From: Planctomycetota bacterium
GTDB taxonomy: Bacteria; Planctomycetota; J058; JAJDCQ01
Assembly (NCBI GenBank): GCA_029260755.1
Contig: JAJDCQ010000049.1
Location: 1 to 64,000 of the forward strand
Length of the DNA: 64,000 nucleotides
Direction: 5' to 3'
Part shown: positions 18,001 through 25,313 of the stretch, piece by piece
How positions within the stretch are numbered: the first letter of the stretch is position 1
Layout of the letters: the number at the start of each line of letters is the position of its first letter
Program-made: the position numbers and the translations under genes
The notes under the pieces: model-generated
The model's input: only the letters and a program-made list of their open reading frames with translations
The model's database searches: none
Told to the model about the DNA's origin: nothing

Positions 18001-18444
18001 GGCAAGGGCGGCCTCTTCTCCCACGACCTCGACGGCTCGGGCGAGGCGGTCACGTGGGGCGACGCCAGCACGCCCGGCCACATCCTCGCGGTCGACCCGA
18101 CGGGCCGGTTCCTCGCCGCGGCCGACAGGCGCGGGGGCCGAAGCGAGCTCTGGTCGATCGCCGAGCGCCGCATGCTCGCGCCCCTTCAGGCCGGCGGCGG
18201 ACACGCCGGCGAGCTCGTCTGGCGACCGGTCGCCGACGGCCCCCCGATCCTCGCGAGCACCCGCGGCACCGGCGCGGTCTCCCTCGACATCGTCGAGCGC
18301 AACGGCCCGCGCCGCATCCAGCTCGGCGTCCACGAAGGCGTCCCGAACGCCCCCGTGGCCCTCGCCTGGGTGCCCGGCGGCCGCTACCTGATCTCGGGGA
18401 ACGGCACGACCCTGCGCCTCTGGGACGTCAAGGGCCTGCGCTGA
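15049..18444 (+). CDS. Ser/Thr protein kinase with zinc ribbon, Ig-like repeats and propeller sensor
   Basis: 1131 residues from GTG 15049, the only in-frame start between the preceding gene and the zinc ribbon. Order: zinc ribbon C8-x2-C11-x14-C26-x2-C29; kinase about 72-335 (RQIGRGGMGVVYEG, VAIKRIL, IHRDIKPDN, DFGLARD, YMAPEQ); Ala/Pro linker; membrane helix 388-412; Thr/Pro/Ala stalk; about four Ig-like repeats at 470-825, each with a D.TAP.I or D.V.P.V opening and a V.A.DA.GN close; C-terminal WD40/YVTN-like propeller at 832-1131. The helix puts the Ig and propeller parts outside the cytoplasm, so this looks like a transmembrane receptor kinase. Ligand unknown. It probably shares a transcript with the kinase at 13614. 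Confidence 0.9.
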   Translation: MSAPSISCPSCRATILRVGGTLPSTCPRCDAPLGGGSIATSRPAGTPPAVGTGAFTTDETRLADSGALSAGDRVGRYQIVRQIGRGGMGVVYEGIDPALGRRVAIKRILATAHLRAEHLVRFQREATAMGRLHHPAIVSVFASGTQDDTPYIVMDFVEGESYQTVLERGLPAVKDAIAVVRSLADGVAHAHAHGVIHRDIKPDNVMIGAADGAPRLLDFGLARDVEMNLALTATGMMLGTPAYMAPEQAAGEIHALGPACDVWALGAIIFRAVCGRTPFAEPTPIAIAAKLLTAEVPAPSRFRAELAPELETVILKCLRREAADRYPSAAALRDDLDRILAGQAPEATPRRPTSPTTRAGRRGPRAAPADRAAPVGAADAAGAAMPRRWVGASVIGICFPLVALIGAAPVLLLRAEPALPRETSGGAASRPADGSDAGPDVEADDGAHPEAADAGPGAGDDPVASAPPPDTTAPEIVVDAPAAGAIVPGSVRVAGTIADNGAIRGLTVGGREVAVAEDGGFALDVPLPAGRADGPWSVSIEATDATGNVARRTCEMVVDRVPPVVTLEEPAREADPIVIRDDEVVVAGRVEDAHATVVIVAGAEVPLADGAFRTTVSLATDGEHRIEVTAADAAGHVSEPAVLVVARDTTGPTLEVESPAAGATREASVALRVRATDPHGPVEVTVRGGDGPLRLERGDDGAFDGQVPLAEGAGPLQLRAVDALGNGTTRALAFLRDATPPVVSIDAQRTPSLVSGPDGEVDVFGEVDEPCLEVTVAGVVAITSGTSFHATIELKRPRAHAVEVVATDRAGNVGRTTVEIRWRRTAAPLIPAEVPGVVSIEDIDVSADGKLLAVVGQQKGRGGIEVYSLRTGKLLRRWDRAGQAVKLLPDGRHLVSGRSHPTTAFVLSITNGEEVRKVSFKSAYFGQLALDPGGRSFVYGDKYSRLEIVDLRTWERRPLIGGGAGHAFHPTENVLFTGAHDTGSGKGGLFSHDLDGSGEAVTWGDASTPGHILAVDPTGRFLAAADRRGGRSELWSIAERRMLAPLQAGGGHAGELVWRPVADGPPILASTRGTGAVSLDIVERNGPRRIQLGVHEGVPNAPVALAWVPGGRYLISGNGTTLRLWDVKGLR

Positions 18445-18620
18445 GAAGGACCGCCCCGCCGTCGATCATCCGCCGGTGAGAGGTCCCGATCGATCGTGCT
18501 CCGAGCCTTGCCTTGCCGCGGGCGGCCCGCGTTCGCGGCGGCGGTTCCCGACGCGGCTCGGCGACCAGGAGCGCGAACGGCACCCCGACGCTAGACTCTC
18601 GAAAAGGAGATCAGCCCGAC

Positions 18621-19670
18621 TTGTCTCTGCCACCGATTCCCGTCTTCTTCAACGAGATCCAGCTCGACTTCAAGCCCCTGTACGAGTGGGCGTTCGGCGA
18701 CAAGATCGTCCACCCCGAGACGACCGCGCGGGCCGAGAGCATCGTCGCCGCCCTGCAGTCCGAGCCGGCGGCGTTCGAGATCCGCGAACCGGCGGAGCTG
18801 CCGCTCAAGGCGCTGCAGTCGATCCACAGCCCGAACCTGATCACGCTCTACAACACCGCGCGCCTGCTCCCCGAGGACGTGACGTTCTACCCGAGCGTCT
18901 TCCCCAAGAGCGAGCAGGTGCAGGGCGACCCGACGAACATGAAGCACGCCGGCTGCTTCTGCTTCGACTCGGGCACGCCGCTCAGCTCCCAGACGTGGGC
19001 CGCGGCGGCCTGGAGCGCCGCGTGCGCGAAGGACGCCGCCATGGCCGTCCGCAAGCGCAAGGCGCGGATCGCCTACGCCCTCTCGCGCCCGCCAGGCCAC
19101 CACGCGACGCGCGACCTGTTCGGAGGCTACTGCTACTTCAACAACGCGGCGATCGCCGCGAAGGACCTCCGCCCCAAGGGCCGCGTCGCGATCCTCGACA
19201 TCGACTTCCATCACGGAAACGGCACCCAGCGGATCTTCTACCGCGACCCGAAGGTGCTCGTCGTCTCGATCCACGGCGACCCGGTGACGTTCTACCCGTA
19301 CTTCTCGGGTCATGCGGGAGAGACCGGGTCGGGCCGGGGAAAGGGATTCAACCTCAACCTGCCGCTGCAGCGCGGCGTGACGGGCGACGACTACATGCAG
19401 ACGCTCGAGCAACACGCGCTCCCCGCGATCGAGCACTTCGTGGCGGAGTTCCTGATCGTGAGCGCGGGCCTCGACACCTACGAGAAGGACCCGATCGGGA
19501 GGTTCAAGCTCACGACCGACGACTTCGAGCGGGTCGGCAACGCGCTCGGGCGCCTGCGGCTGCCCACCGTCGTGATCCAGGAGGGCGGATACTACGCCTC
19601 CCACCTCGGCCGCAACGCGCGCGCCCTGCTCCGCGGGGTGCGCGAGGGCTCCGCGCCGCCGCCGGGCTAG
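18621..19670 (+). CDS. Histone deacetylase-family hydrolase, acetylpolyamine amidohydrolase-like
   Basis: 349 residues with the arginase/deacetylase fold. Motifs: SRPPGHHATRD (tandem catalytic histidines), GGYCYFNNAAIAA, ILDIDFHHGNGTQ (zinc Asp and His), SAGLDTYEKDPIG (second zinc Asp) and QEGGYY (transition-state Tyr). The HPET..R segment near the start is typical of acetylpolyamine amidohydrolases. TTG at 18621 is preferred because AAGGAGAT lies 9 bases upstream and the protein then begins SLPPIPVFFNE; longer readings add an Arg-rich stretch without a ribosome site. The likely reaction is removal of acetyl from acetylpolyamine or acetyl-lysine-like substrates with zinc. It is convergent with the gene ending at 19681. 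Confidence 0.9.
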   Translation: MSLPPIPVFFNEIQLDFKPLYEWAFGDKIVHPETTARAESIVAALQSEPAAFEIREPAELPLKALQSIHSPNLITLYNTARLLPEDVTFYPSVFPKSEQVQGDPTNMKHAGCFCFDSGTPLSSQTWAAAAWSAACAKDAAMAVRKRKARIAYALSRPPGHHATRDLFGGYCYFNNAAIAAKDLRPKGRVAILDIDFHHGNGTQRIFYRDPKVLVVSIHGDPVTFYPYFSGHAGETGSGRGKGFNLNLPLQRGVTGDDYMQTLEQHALPAIEHFVAEFLIVSAGLDTYEKDPIGRFKLTTDDFERVGNALGRLRLPTVVIQEGGYYASHLGRNARALLRGVREGSAPPPG

Positions 19671-19680
19671 CCGGGCTAGG

Positions 19681-20172
19681 CTAGGAGTCGCGCTCCCCGC
19701 CCTTCAGGCGCGCCTCGATCCGGGCGAGCTCCTCGGGCCACCACTCGGCGATGCCCGCCGCGGCGAGCTCGTCGCGGGCGCGGGCGAGCTTCTCGAGCCC
19801 GTCGCCGCGGCGGCCGTCGGCGAAGGCCGCCTCCGCCTCGACGCACAGGTTCCAGCCGACCGGCTCGTGGCGTCGCTTCGGCGGGAGCGCCTCGGGATCC
19901 GGCTCGGCGCGGAGGTGGGCGAGCTGCCCGGGCGCGTCGCGCAGGATCCGCGCGCGGAGGCGGTCGACGCAGTCGAGGCAGTGGAAGTCGCCTCGCAGCC
20001 CGACGAACTCGCCGTTCTCGAGATGGAACACCTCCCCGCAGTCGGTGCAGGTCGAGTGCTCCATCCACCAGTCGCACGCCGCGTCCTGCTCCTCCTCGGG
20101 GAGCTCCTCCCACTCCTCGGAGTCCTCCTCGGGCGGAACCTTCTCGTCGGGAATCGGCTCGACTCGGCTCAT
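19681..20172 (-). CDS. Hypothetical zinc-ribbon protein
   Basis: 163 residues, function not recognised. An acidic N-terminus (residues 1-30, rich in Glu and Pro) is followed by a probable treble-cleft or ribbon site CTDC...CLDC around 42-67 with 19 residues between the pairs. The rest is helical and rich in Arg and Glu, with a repeated ALPPKRRHEPVG-type turn. No signal peptide or membrane helix is seen. It lies 31 bases downstream of the DJ-1/PfpI gene and is probably the last gene of the pabB operon. A DnaK-suppressor-like or regulatory role cannot be judged. Confidence 0.75.
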   Translation of the reverse strand: MSRVEPIPDEKVPPEEDSEEWEELPEEEQDAACDWWMEHSTCTDCGEVFHLENGEFVGLRGDFHCLDCVDRLRARILRDAPGQLAHLRAEPDPEALPPKRRHEPVGWNLCVEAEAAFADGRRGDGLEKLARARDELAAAGIAEWWPEELARIEARLKGGERDS

Positions 20173-20203
20173 GACGGTCGCTCGACGGGCGGACGGGCGC
20201 GCC

Positions 20204-20803
20204 TCAGCGTTGCGCGGCCGGCGTCGGCGCGCCGTCGGCGTAGAACGCGCGCTTGCGCTCGGCGGCCTCGGGGTTGCCGCCGGCGGCCACGAAGACGGTC
20301 GCGGCGAACTCGGCGAACGCCTGGGCCTTCGCCGTGATGATCGGGCCGTCGCGCTCGACCGCCGCGTCGGTGAAGGTCGCGCCCTCCCAGTGGGGGGCGA
20401 GCTGCTCGCGGTGGGCGTCGCCGTAGCCGTGAGTGAAGCGCCGGCCGCGGAGCAGCCCCGCCTTCGCCAGGACGACGGGGCCGGCGCAGATCGCGCCGAG
20501 GATCGCGCCGGCGCCCTCGAGGGCGCGGAGCTTCTCGTCGATCGTCGTGCCGCCCATCACCTCGTAGGGGTCGCCGCCCGGGATCAGGACGACCGGGTGC
20601 GCGGTCGGGTCGATCGCGTCCCAGGCGAGGTCGGCGCGCGTCCGGAAGCCGGCGTCGCTCCGGTGGTCGCCGCCGTCGGGCGTCGCGACGGCGACCCGGA
20701 GCTTCGGGTGATCGGACGCGAGGAGGTCGGCGGCGAGGATCACCTCGAACGGGATGCAACCCGGGTAGAGGATCACGAGGGTGCTCGGCGGGGCGGCGCT
20801 CAC
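20204..20803 (-). CDS. DJ-1/PfpI family protein
   Basis: 199 residues with the DJ-1/PfpI class I glutamine amidotransferase-like fold. It begins STLVILYPGCIPFEV, has the Glu-bearing first strand region, and a nucleophile elbow GAICAGPVVLAKAG with the conserved cysteine, then a RFTHGYGD segment and ITAKAQAF. Members act as chaperones, glyoxalases or isonitrile hydratases; the activity here is not resolvable. GTG at 20803 overlaps the stop of the upstream C39-like peptidase (GTGA 20800-20803), so translation is coupled. The upstream in-frame extension belongs to another frame's gene. Confidence 0.88.
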   Translation of the reverse strand: MSAAPPSTLVILYPGCIPFEVILAADLLASDHPKLRVAVATPDGGDHRSDAGFRTRADLAWDAIDPTAHPVVLIPGGDPYEVMGGTTIDEKLRALEGAGAILGAICAGPVVLAKAGLLRGRRFTHGYGDAHREQLAPHWEGATFTDAAVERDGPIITAKAQAFAEFAATVFVAAGGNPEAAERKRAFYADGAPTPAAQR

Positions 20804-21636
20804 TCGTCGTCTTGCTCCTTCGGCTCCTTCTCCTCGCCCTCGTCCGCACCGCGCTCGTCGCCGGGCTTCGTCGCGAGCTTGCCGCGGATGATGATCGTGT
20901 CGTTGTCGGTCCCGTGCGCGTTCCACGCGGCGAGGAACCGCTCGCGCGGCACCGACTGGCTCGCCGCGTGGGCGCTGTCGTGGTAGCGGACGACCTCGTC
21001 GTCCATCCAGGTGATCGTGATCCCGTGGCCGGCGTAGGGGCCTTCGCGCGCCTGGAGGACGTTCACGTCGATGATCGCGATGATCACCCAGCCCCGCGCG
21101 AACGCCTCGTCGAGGTCCTTCGCCGTGAGCTTGCGATGCTCGAACCGCCCCGACTCCTTCAGGAACGTCCGGCTCGCCAGGACCGAGTCCCAGTTCGTCA
21201 CGCCGCGGAGGACGTCGGCCGTCTCCTCGTCGTAGAGCTCCTCGAGGCGATCGGGGTGCAGCTTCAGGTAGTCGAGGGAGCTGTAGAACCGCGCGTCGAG
21301 CCCCTCCTCGACCATCATCGGCAGCACCTGGCTCAGCCACGTCCACTGCCCCTCGCCGCGGCCGGTGCGTCGGTCGAGCTCCTCGAGGGGGAAGTCGCGC
21401 CCGGGGAGGAAGTAGCCGAGCGCCATCCGGACCTGGGCCTGGACGCAGTTCTCGCCGTCCTGGGCGAAGTAGGGGATCGCGAGCGGCTTCTCCGCCTCGG
21501 GTTCGTCGCCGTCGGGGGCGCGCTTCGCCGGCGGGTCGTCGTCGTCCGCGCGCGCGGGCGCCAGAGGCGGGCCGCCGAGCGTCGCGAGCGAGAGCCCGCT
21601 CGCGATGACGGACACGGCGACGATCGCTCGGCGCAT
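20800..21636 (-). CDS. Exported C39-like cysteine peptidase family protein
   Basis: 278 residues. A signal peptide (RRAIVAVSVIASGLSLATLG) and an Asp-rich linker precede a papain-like C39 fold: cysteine in DGENCVQAQVRMALGYF, histidine in GPYAGHGITITWMDD and a following YHDSAHAAS acidic position. Such domains cleave double-glycine leader peptides when fused to ABC transporters, but stand-alone exported forms like this are mostly uncharacterised. ATG 21636 is preferred with GGGAG 5 bases upstream; a GTG two codons earlier (21642) overlaps the phosphoesterase stop and is also possible. A second, shorter member of the same fold lies at 47388. The C-terminal 25 residues are highly charged. Confidence 0.82.
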   Translation of the reverse strand: MRRAIVAVSVIASGLSLATLGGPPLAPARADDDDPPAKRAPDGDEPEAEKPLAIPYFAQDGENCVQAQVRMALGYFLPGRDFPLEELDRRTGRGEGQWTWLSQVLPMMVEEGLDARFYSSLDYLKLHPDRLEELYDEETADVLRGVTNWDSVLASRTFLKESGRFEHRKLTAKDLDEAFARGWVIIAIIDVNVLQAREGPYAGHGITITWMDDEVVRYHDSAHAASQSVPRERFLAAWNAHGTDNDTIIIRGKLATKPGDERGADEGEEKEPKEQDDE

Positions 21637-21638
21637 CG

Positions 21639-22403
21639 TCACTCTCCCACGAGGAGCCGGTCGCCGAGGCTCTGGTCGAGGCCGCGCGTCCCGTAGATCT
21701 TCTCGACGGTCTTCTCGACCGTGTAGGGGACGCGCCGGAACGCGAACGTGCCGTCGTCGCGGAGCAGGACGTAGCACGCTCGCGGGTCGCCGTCGCGCGG
21801 CTGCCCGACGCTGCCGACATTGATGAGCGCCTTGTGCGCCTTGAGGCGATAGCGCTTGTCGGGCTCGCCCGGGATGTAGTCGACCTTCTCGCCCTTGCTG
21901 TCGAGGAGGAAGATCCCGGGGATGTGGGTGTGGCCGACGAACCCGAGGCGCGCGTTTCCGAACCCGTTGTCGAAGACCTCGCGCGCCTCCTCGGGCTCGT
22001 AGACGTAGTCCATGTTCGAGCCCGGCGTGCCGTGGGCGAACAGCATGTCGTCGATACGGACGCGCCGCTTGAGCTTTCTCTTCAAGAAGTGCCAGCGCGT
22101 CTTCGCCGCGGGAGCCGCCCGGCGGCGGGGCTTGAGCCGCCGTCGCGTCCACTGGACCGCGCGGGCCGCGAGCGGCTTGAAGAGGCTGTGCGGGGTGCGG
22201 TCGCCGACCGCCTCGTCGTGATTGCCGAGGATGACGAAGTCGAAGCAGCGGGCGGCGTCGAGCACCTCCTGCGGGTTCGGGCCGTAGCCGACGACGTCGC
22301 CGAGGCAGTAGACCTTCTGGACGCGCTTGCGGGCGGCGTCGGCCAGGACGACCTCGAGCGCCTCGATGTTGCTGTGGATGTCGGAGACGATCGCGACCCT
22401 CAT
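21639..22403 (-). CDS. Calcineurin-like metallophosphoesterase
   Basis: 254 residues of the YfcE/MJ0936-type phosphodiesterase group. Metal-binding motifs in order: SDIHSN near residue 7, GDVVGYGPNP, GNHDEAV, HGTPGSNM and GHTHIPG near the C-terminal half. It would be a cytoplasmic, Mn- or Mg-dependent phosphodiesterase or phosphatase; its substrate is unknown. A basic insertion around residues 90-115 (RRRLKPRRRAAPAAK) is unusual and could bind nucleic acid or phosphate. Its ATG overlaps the stop of pabB (ATGA 22400-22403), and its own stop is within 3 bases of the C39-like gene, so it is tightly embedded in the operon. Confidence 0.92.
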   Translation of the reverse strand: MRVAIVSDIHSNIEALEVVLADAARKRVQKVYCLGDVVGYGPNPQEVLDAARCFDFVILGNHDEAVGDRTPHSLFKPLAARAVQWTRRRLKPRRRAAPAAKTRWHFLKRKLKRRVRIDDMLFAHGTPGSNMDYVYEPEEAREVFDNGFGNARLGFVGHTHIPGIFLLDSKGEKVDYIPGEPDKRYRLKAHKALINVGSVGQPRDGDPRACYVLLRDDGTFAFRRVPYTVEKTVEKIYGTRGLDQSLGDRLLVGE

Positions 22404-23902
22404 CGCGGCGCCTCCCCGGCCGGCGCGCCGGCCGCGCCGACGAGGGCGAGCCTCTCGCGCGGGTGCGCACCGAGGAGCTCGAAGAATCCCCGTCCCTTGT
22501 CGAGCGTCTCCTGATACTCGGCCGCCGGCTCGCTGCCCCAGACGATCCCGCCGCCGACGTGGAAGTGGACCCGCGCGCCGTCGTGGACGAGCGTCCGGAT
22601 CGCGACGTTGAGGTCGAGGGCGCCGGTGTCGGCGATCCAGCCGATCGCGCCGGTGTAGAAGCCGCGCCGGACCGGCTCCATCTCCTCGATGATCTCGATC
22701 GCGCGGATCTTCGGCGCGCCGGTGATCGACCCGGCCGGGAACGCCGCCGCGACCGCGTCGATGGGATCGACCGCGTCGGGGAGGCGCGCCGAGACCGTCG
22801 CCACGAGGTGGTGGACGGCCGGGAACGACTCGACGCGAAAGACGTCCTCGACGGCGACGGTGCCCGGGCGCGCCGTGCGGCCGAGGTCGTTGCGGACGAG
22901 GTCGACGATCATCGCGAGCTCGGCGCGGTCCTTCGCGCTCGCCGCGAGCTCGGCGCGGAGGGCCGCGTCGGTGATCGGATCGGCGCCGCGCGGGCGCGTC
23001 CCCTTGATCGGACGGCTCTCGATCCGGCGACCCGATGCCGGGTCCGCCGACGCGCCGGGCGCCGCGATCCGGAGGAACCGCTCGGGCGACGCGGAGAGGA
23101 CGGCGCGCCCGCCGCCGAGGTCGCAGAACGCGGCGAAGGGCGCCGGCGAGAGCGACCGGAGTCGCTCCCAGAGATCGCGCGGCGCGGCCGGCGCGGGCGC
23201 CGAGAAGCGCTGACTCAGGTTCACCTGGTAGACGTCACCCGCGGCGATGAGCTCGCGAACCTCGGCGACGGCGGCCTCGTAGGCGCCCGCGGAGAACGTC
23301 GAGGTGAGCGCGTCGCCGATCCCATCGATCGACGGGGTGGGCCGCGCCGAGGTGGTCGACGCGGCGCGCACGGCGTCGGCGAGGCGAGCGACCGCGTCGG
23401 GCGCATCGGCGAGCCCGGTCACGAGGACGCGCCCGCCGACGTGGTCGACGGCGACGACGGCATCGTGGAACGCGACGTGGAGATCGGGCAGGTCGAGGTC
23501 GCGGCGGGCGAGGCGCGGCCATCGCTCGAGGCGCCGGCCGAGGTCGTAGCCGAGGATCGCGACGCCGCCCGAGGGGAACGGCGGCAGTGGGTCGGCCCGC
23601 CCGGTCGGGGCGGCCTGGGCGCTCGACGAGCATCGAAGGGCATCGAGGCGCGAGCGCCGCGTGGCGCACGCCTCGCGCAGGCGCTCCCACGGGTCGCGCG
23701 CGTCGTCCGCGTTCGCCTCGAGGACCGCGGCGGGCGACGCTCCGAAGAACGACCACCGCTCGCCGTCGCTCGTCGGCAGGCCAGCGTCGAGCGCGAAGAA
23801 GCCCGCGGTCTCGCGGATCGCCGATGCGAGCGCCCACACCTCGAGCGCTCCTCCCTTCGGGGTGACGTCCTCGATCAGAAGTCCCGTCGCGGTCTCTGGC
23901 AA
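22400..23902 (-). CDS. pabB: Aminodeoxychorismate synthase component I
   Basis: 500 residues. The C-terminal chorismate-binding domain carries SRPIKGTRPRG, MIVDLVRNDLGR, HHLVATVSARL and FPAGSITGAPK, as in PabB/TrpE family enzymes; the RPIKGTRPR form and GDVYQVNLSQRF favour PabB. It converts chorismate with ammonia to aminodeoxychorismate for folate. The partner amidotransferase (PabA) and lyase (PabC) are not in the window. TTG 23902 was chosen because AAGGA lies 6 bases upstream. The N-terminal half is divergent, so an anthranilate or isochorismate synthase role is a weaker alternative. It heads the five-gene minus-strand operon, divergent from xerC. Confidence 0.9.
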   Translation of the reverse strand: MPETATGLLIEDVTPKGGALEVWALASAIRETAGFFALDAGLPTSDGERWSFFGASPAAVLEANADDARDPWERLREACATRRSRLDALRCSSSAQAAPTGRADPLPPFPSGGVAILGYDLGRRLERWPRLARRDLDLPDLHVAFHDAVVAVDHVGGRVLVTGLADAPDAVARLADAVRAASTTSARPTPSIDGIGDALTSTFSAGAYEAAVAEVRELIAAGDVYQVNLSQRFSAPAPAAPRDLWERLRSLSPAPFAAFCDLGGGRAVLSASPERFLRIAAPGASADPASGRRIESRPIKGTRPRGADPITDAALRAELAASAKDRAELAMIVDLVRNDLGRTARPGTVAVEDVFRVESFPAVHHLVATVSARLPDAVDPIDAVAAAFPAGSITGAPKIRAIEIIEEMEPVRRGFYTGAIGWIADTGALDLNVAIRTLVHDGARVHFHVGGGIVWGSEPAAEYQETLDKGRGFFELLGAHPRERLALVGAAGAPAGEAPR

Positions 23903-24147
23903 GAGCGTTCCTTGGCGGGCGCGCCGCGGCGATCGCGACGCGTTTCGAGGCAGACTCGAGTCGGGGCGTTCCCGACGAGGCCTTCGGGCTTGCCCGGACG
24001 ATCCAGCCGCCCGACCCGAGCCAGCATTATAGACCCACGAGCGCGGGAACGTCCACGAGCCCCCGATTCCACGGGAAACGCCAAAGGAGACCGGTCGATG
24101 ATGCCGATCTTGGATGGGGGAGACGCTCCGCAGAAGGGGGGAGGCGC

Positions 24148-25155
24148 ATGTCGAGCTCGCGCCAGGGTCGTTCCACGTCCAGCCGTCGCGCCCGCGCCGG
24201 CGGGGTCGGTGACGGGCCGATCGCGGACGCGATCGCGTCGTTCGAGCGCCACCTGCGCGCCGAACGAGGCCTCTCGCCGCACTCGATCCGTGCCTACCTC
24301 GGCGACGTCCGCGACTTCGCCGGATACCTCGCCGAGACGGCGCAGGAGCGCGGGGACGACCCGCTCGCTCTCGACGAGGTGGCCCGGATCGAGCTTCGAG
24401 GCTATCTCGGCGACCTGCGGAATCGCGGGCTGGCGGCCTCGAGCGTCGCCCGCCGCCTCTCCGCGATCCGGACGTTCTACGACTTCCTCAACCGGACCGG
24501 TCTCGCCCGGCGCGACCCCGCGCGCGAGGTGCGGGCGCCGCGCCCGTCGCGTCGTCTGCCGCGGGTCCTCTCGGTCGCCGAGGCGGCGCGCCTGCTCGAG
24601 GAGCCCGGGCGCAACGTGCGCGACCGCACGCCGGCGCGCGATCGGGCCCTCCTCGAGCTGCTCTACGGCGGCGGGCTGCGGGTGGGGGAGGCGATCGGGA
24701 TCGACTGCGACGACCTCGACCTGCGCGACGGCTTCGCCCGGGTCCGCGGCAAGGGGCGCCGCGAGCGGCTGGCGCCGATCAGCCGGCGGGCGTGCGAGTC
24801 TCTTCTCGCCTACGTCACCGGCGAACGGTCGCGCCTGAGGCACCGGGGCGCGGGTCCGCCGCCGGCCCGGAGCGAGGGTCCCGTCTTCTGCAACCGCGAC
24901 GGCGGGCGCCTCTCGGAGCGGAGCGCGCATCGACTCGTCACGCGCTACGCCCGTCGCGCGGGCCTCCGGGGAGGCGTGACGCCCCACACCCTGCGCCACT
25001 CGTTCGCGACGCATCTGCTCGAGGGAGGGGCTGATCTCCGGAGCGTTCAAGAGCTTCTGGGGCATCGGAGCCTGGCGACGACGCAGCTCTACACCCACGT
25101 CGGCGTCCGCGGCCTCGTCGACGCTTACGCCCGCAGCCACCCCGGAGCCCGGTGA
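24148..25155 (+). CDS. xerC: Tyrosine recombinase XerC-like
   Basis: 335 residues. An N-terminal SAM-like domain (about 28-120) contains FERHLRAERGLSPHSIRAY. The catalytic domain has the first Arg in LLYGGGLRVGEAIG, a Lys in the RGKGRRER beta-hairpin, HTLRHSFATHLL, LGHRSLATTQ and the nucleophile Tyr in LYTHV. This set and length fit chromosome-dimer resolution recombinases (XerC/XerD); a phage or integron integrase would usually be more divergent. GGGGGAGGCGC just before ATG 24148 gives a strong ribosome site. The first 25 residues are an Arg/Ser-rich extension. It is divergent from pabB, with about 245 bases between them. Confidence 0.9.
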   Translation: MSSSRQGRSTSSRRARAGGVGDGPIADAIASFERHLRAERGLSPHSIRAYLGDVRDFAGYLAETAQERGDDPLALDEVARIELRGYLGDLRNRGLAASSVARRLSAIRTFYDFLNRTGLARRDPAREVRAPRPSRRLPRVLSVAEAARLLEEPGRNVRDRTPARDRALLELLYGGGLRVGEAIGIDCDDLDLRDGFARVRGKGRRERLAPISRRACESLLAYVTGERSRLRHRGAGPPPARSEGPVFCNRDGGRLSERSAHRLVTRYARRAGLRGGVTPHTLRHSFATHLLEGGADLRSVQELLGHRSLATTQLYTHVGVRGLVDAYARSHPGAR

Positions 25156-25185
25156 TCCCGCGGGCGCGATCGTTCCGGATCGGAG

Positions 25186-25201
25186 GGGTCCGCGAGGACC
25201 C
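25186..25201 (+). terminator. Small hairpin after xerC
   Basis: GGGTCC (25186-25191) and GGACCC (25196-25201) form a 6-base stem with a GCGA tetraloop 30 bases after the recombinase stop. No T-run follows, so an intrinsic terminator is doubtful; it may only be an RNA-stabilising hairpin. Confidence 0.3.
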
Positions 25202-25208
25202 GCCTCGC

Positions 25209-25237
25209 TTGACGCTCTCGTCACCCACTGCTACATT
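25209..25237 (+). promoter_or_regulatory. Sigma-70-type promoter candidate
   Basis: TTGACG (25209-25214) is followed by exactly 17 bases and TACATT (25232-25237), close to TTGACA-N17-TATAAT. It lies about 75-105 bases before the start of the L7/L12-like gene. In a genome this rich in GC the match is notable. Confidence 0.55.
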
Positions 25238-25313
25238 GCCCGGTGCGAAACGCGTAACGCCTTCTGTCGGGAGGTTTTCGAGGCGTGAGTAGCACGTGGG
25301 AGAGCACGACGGC

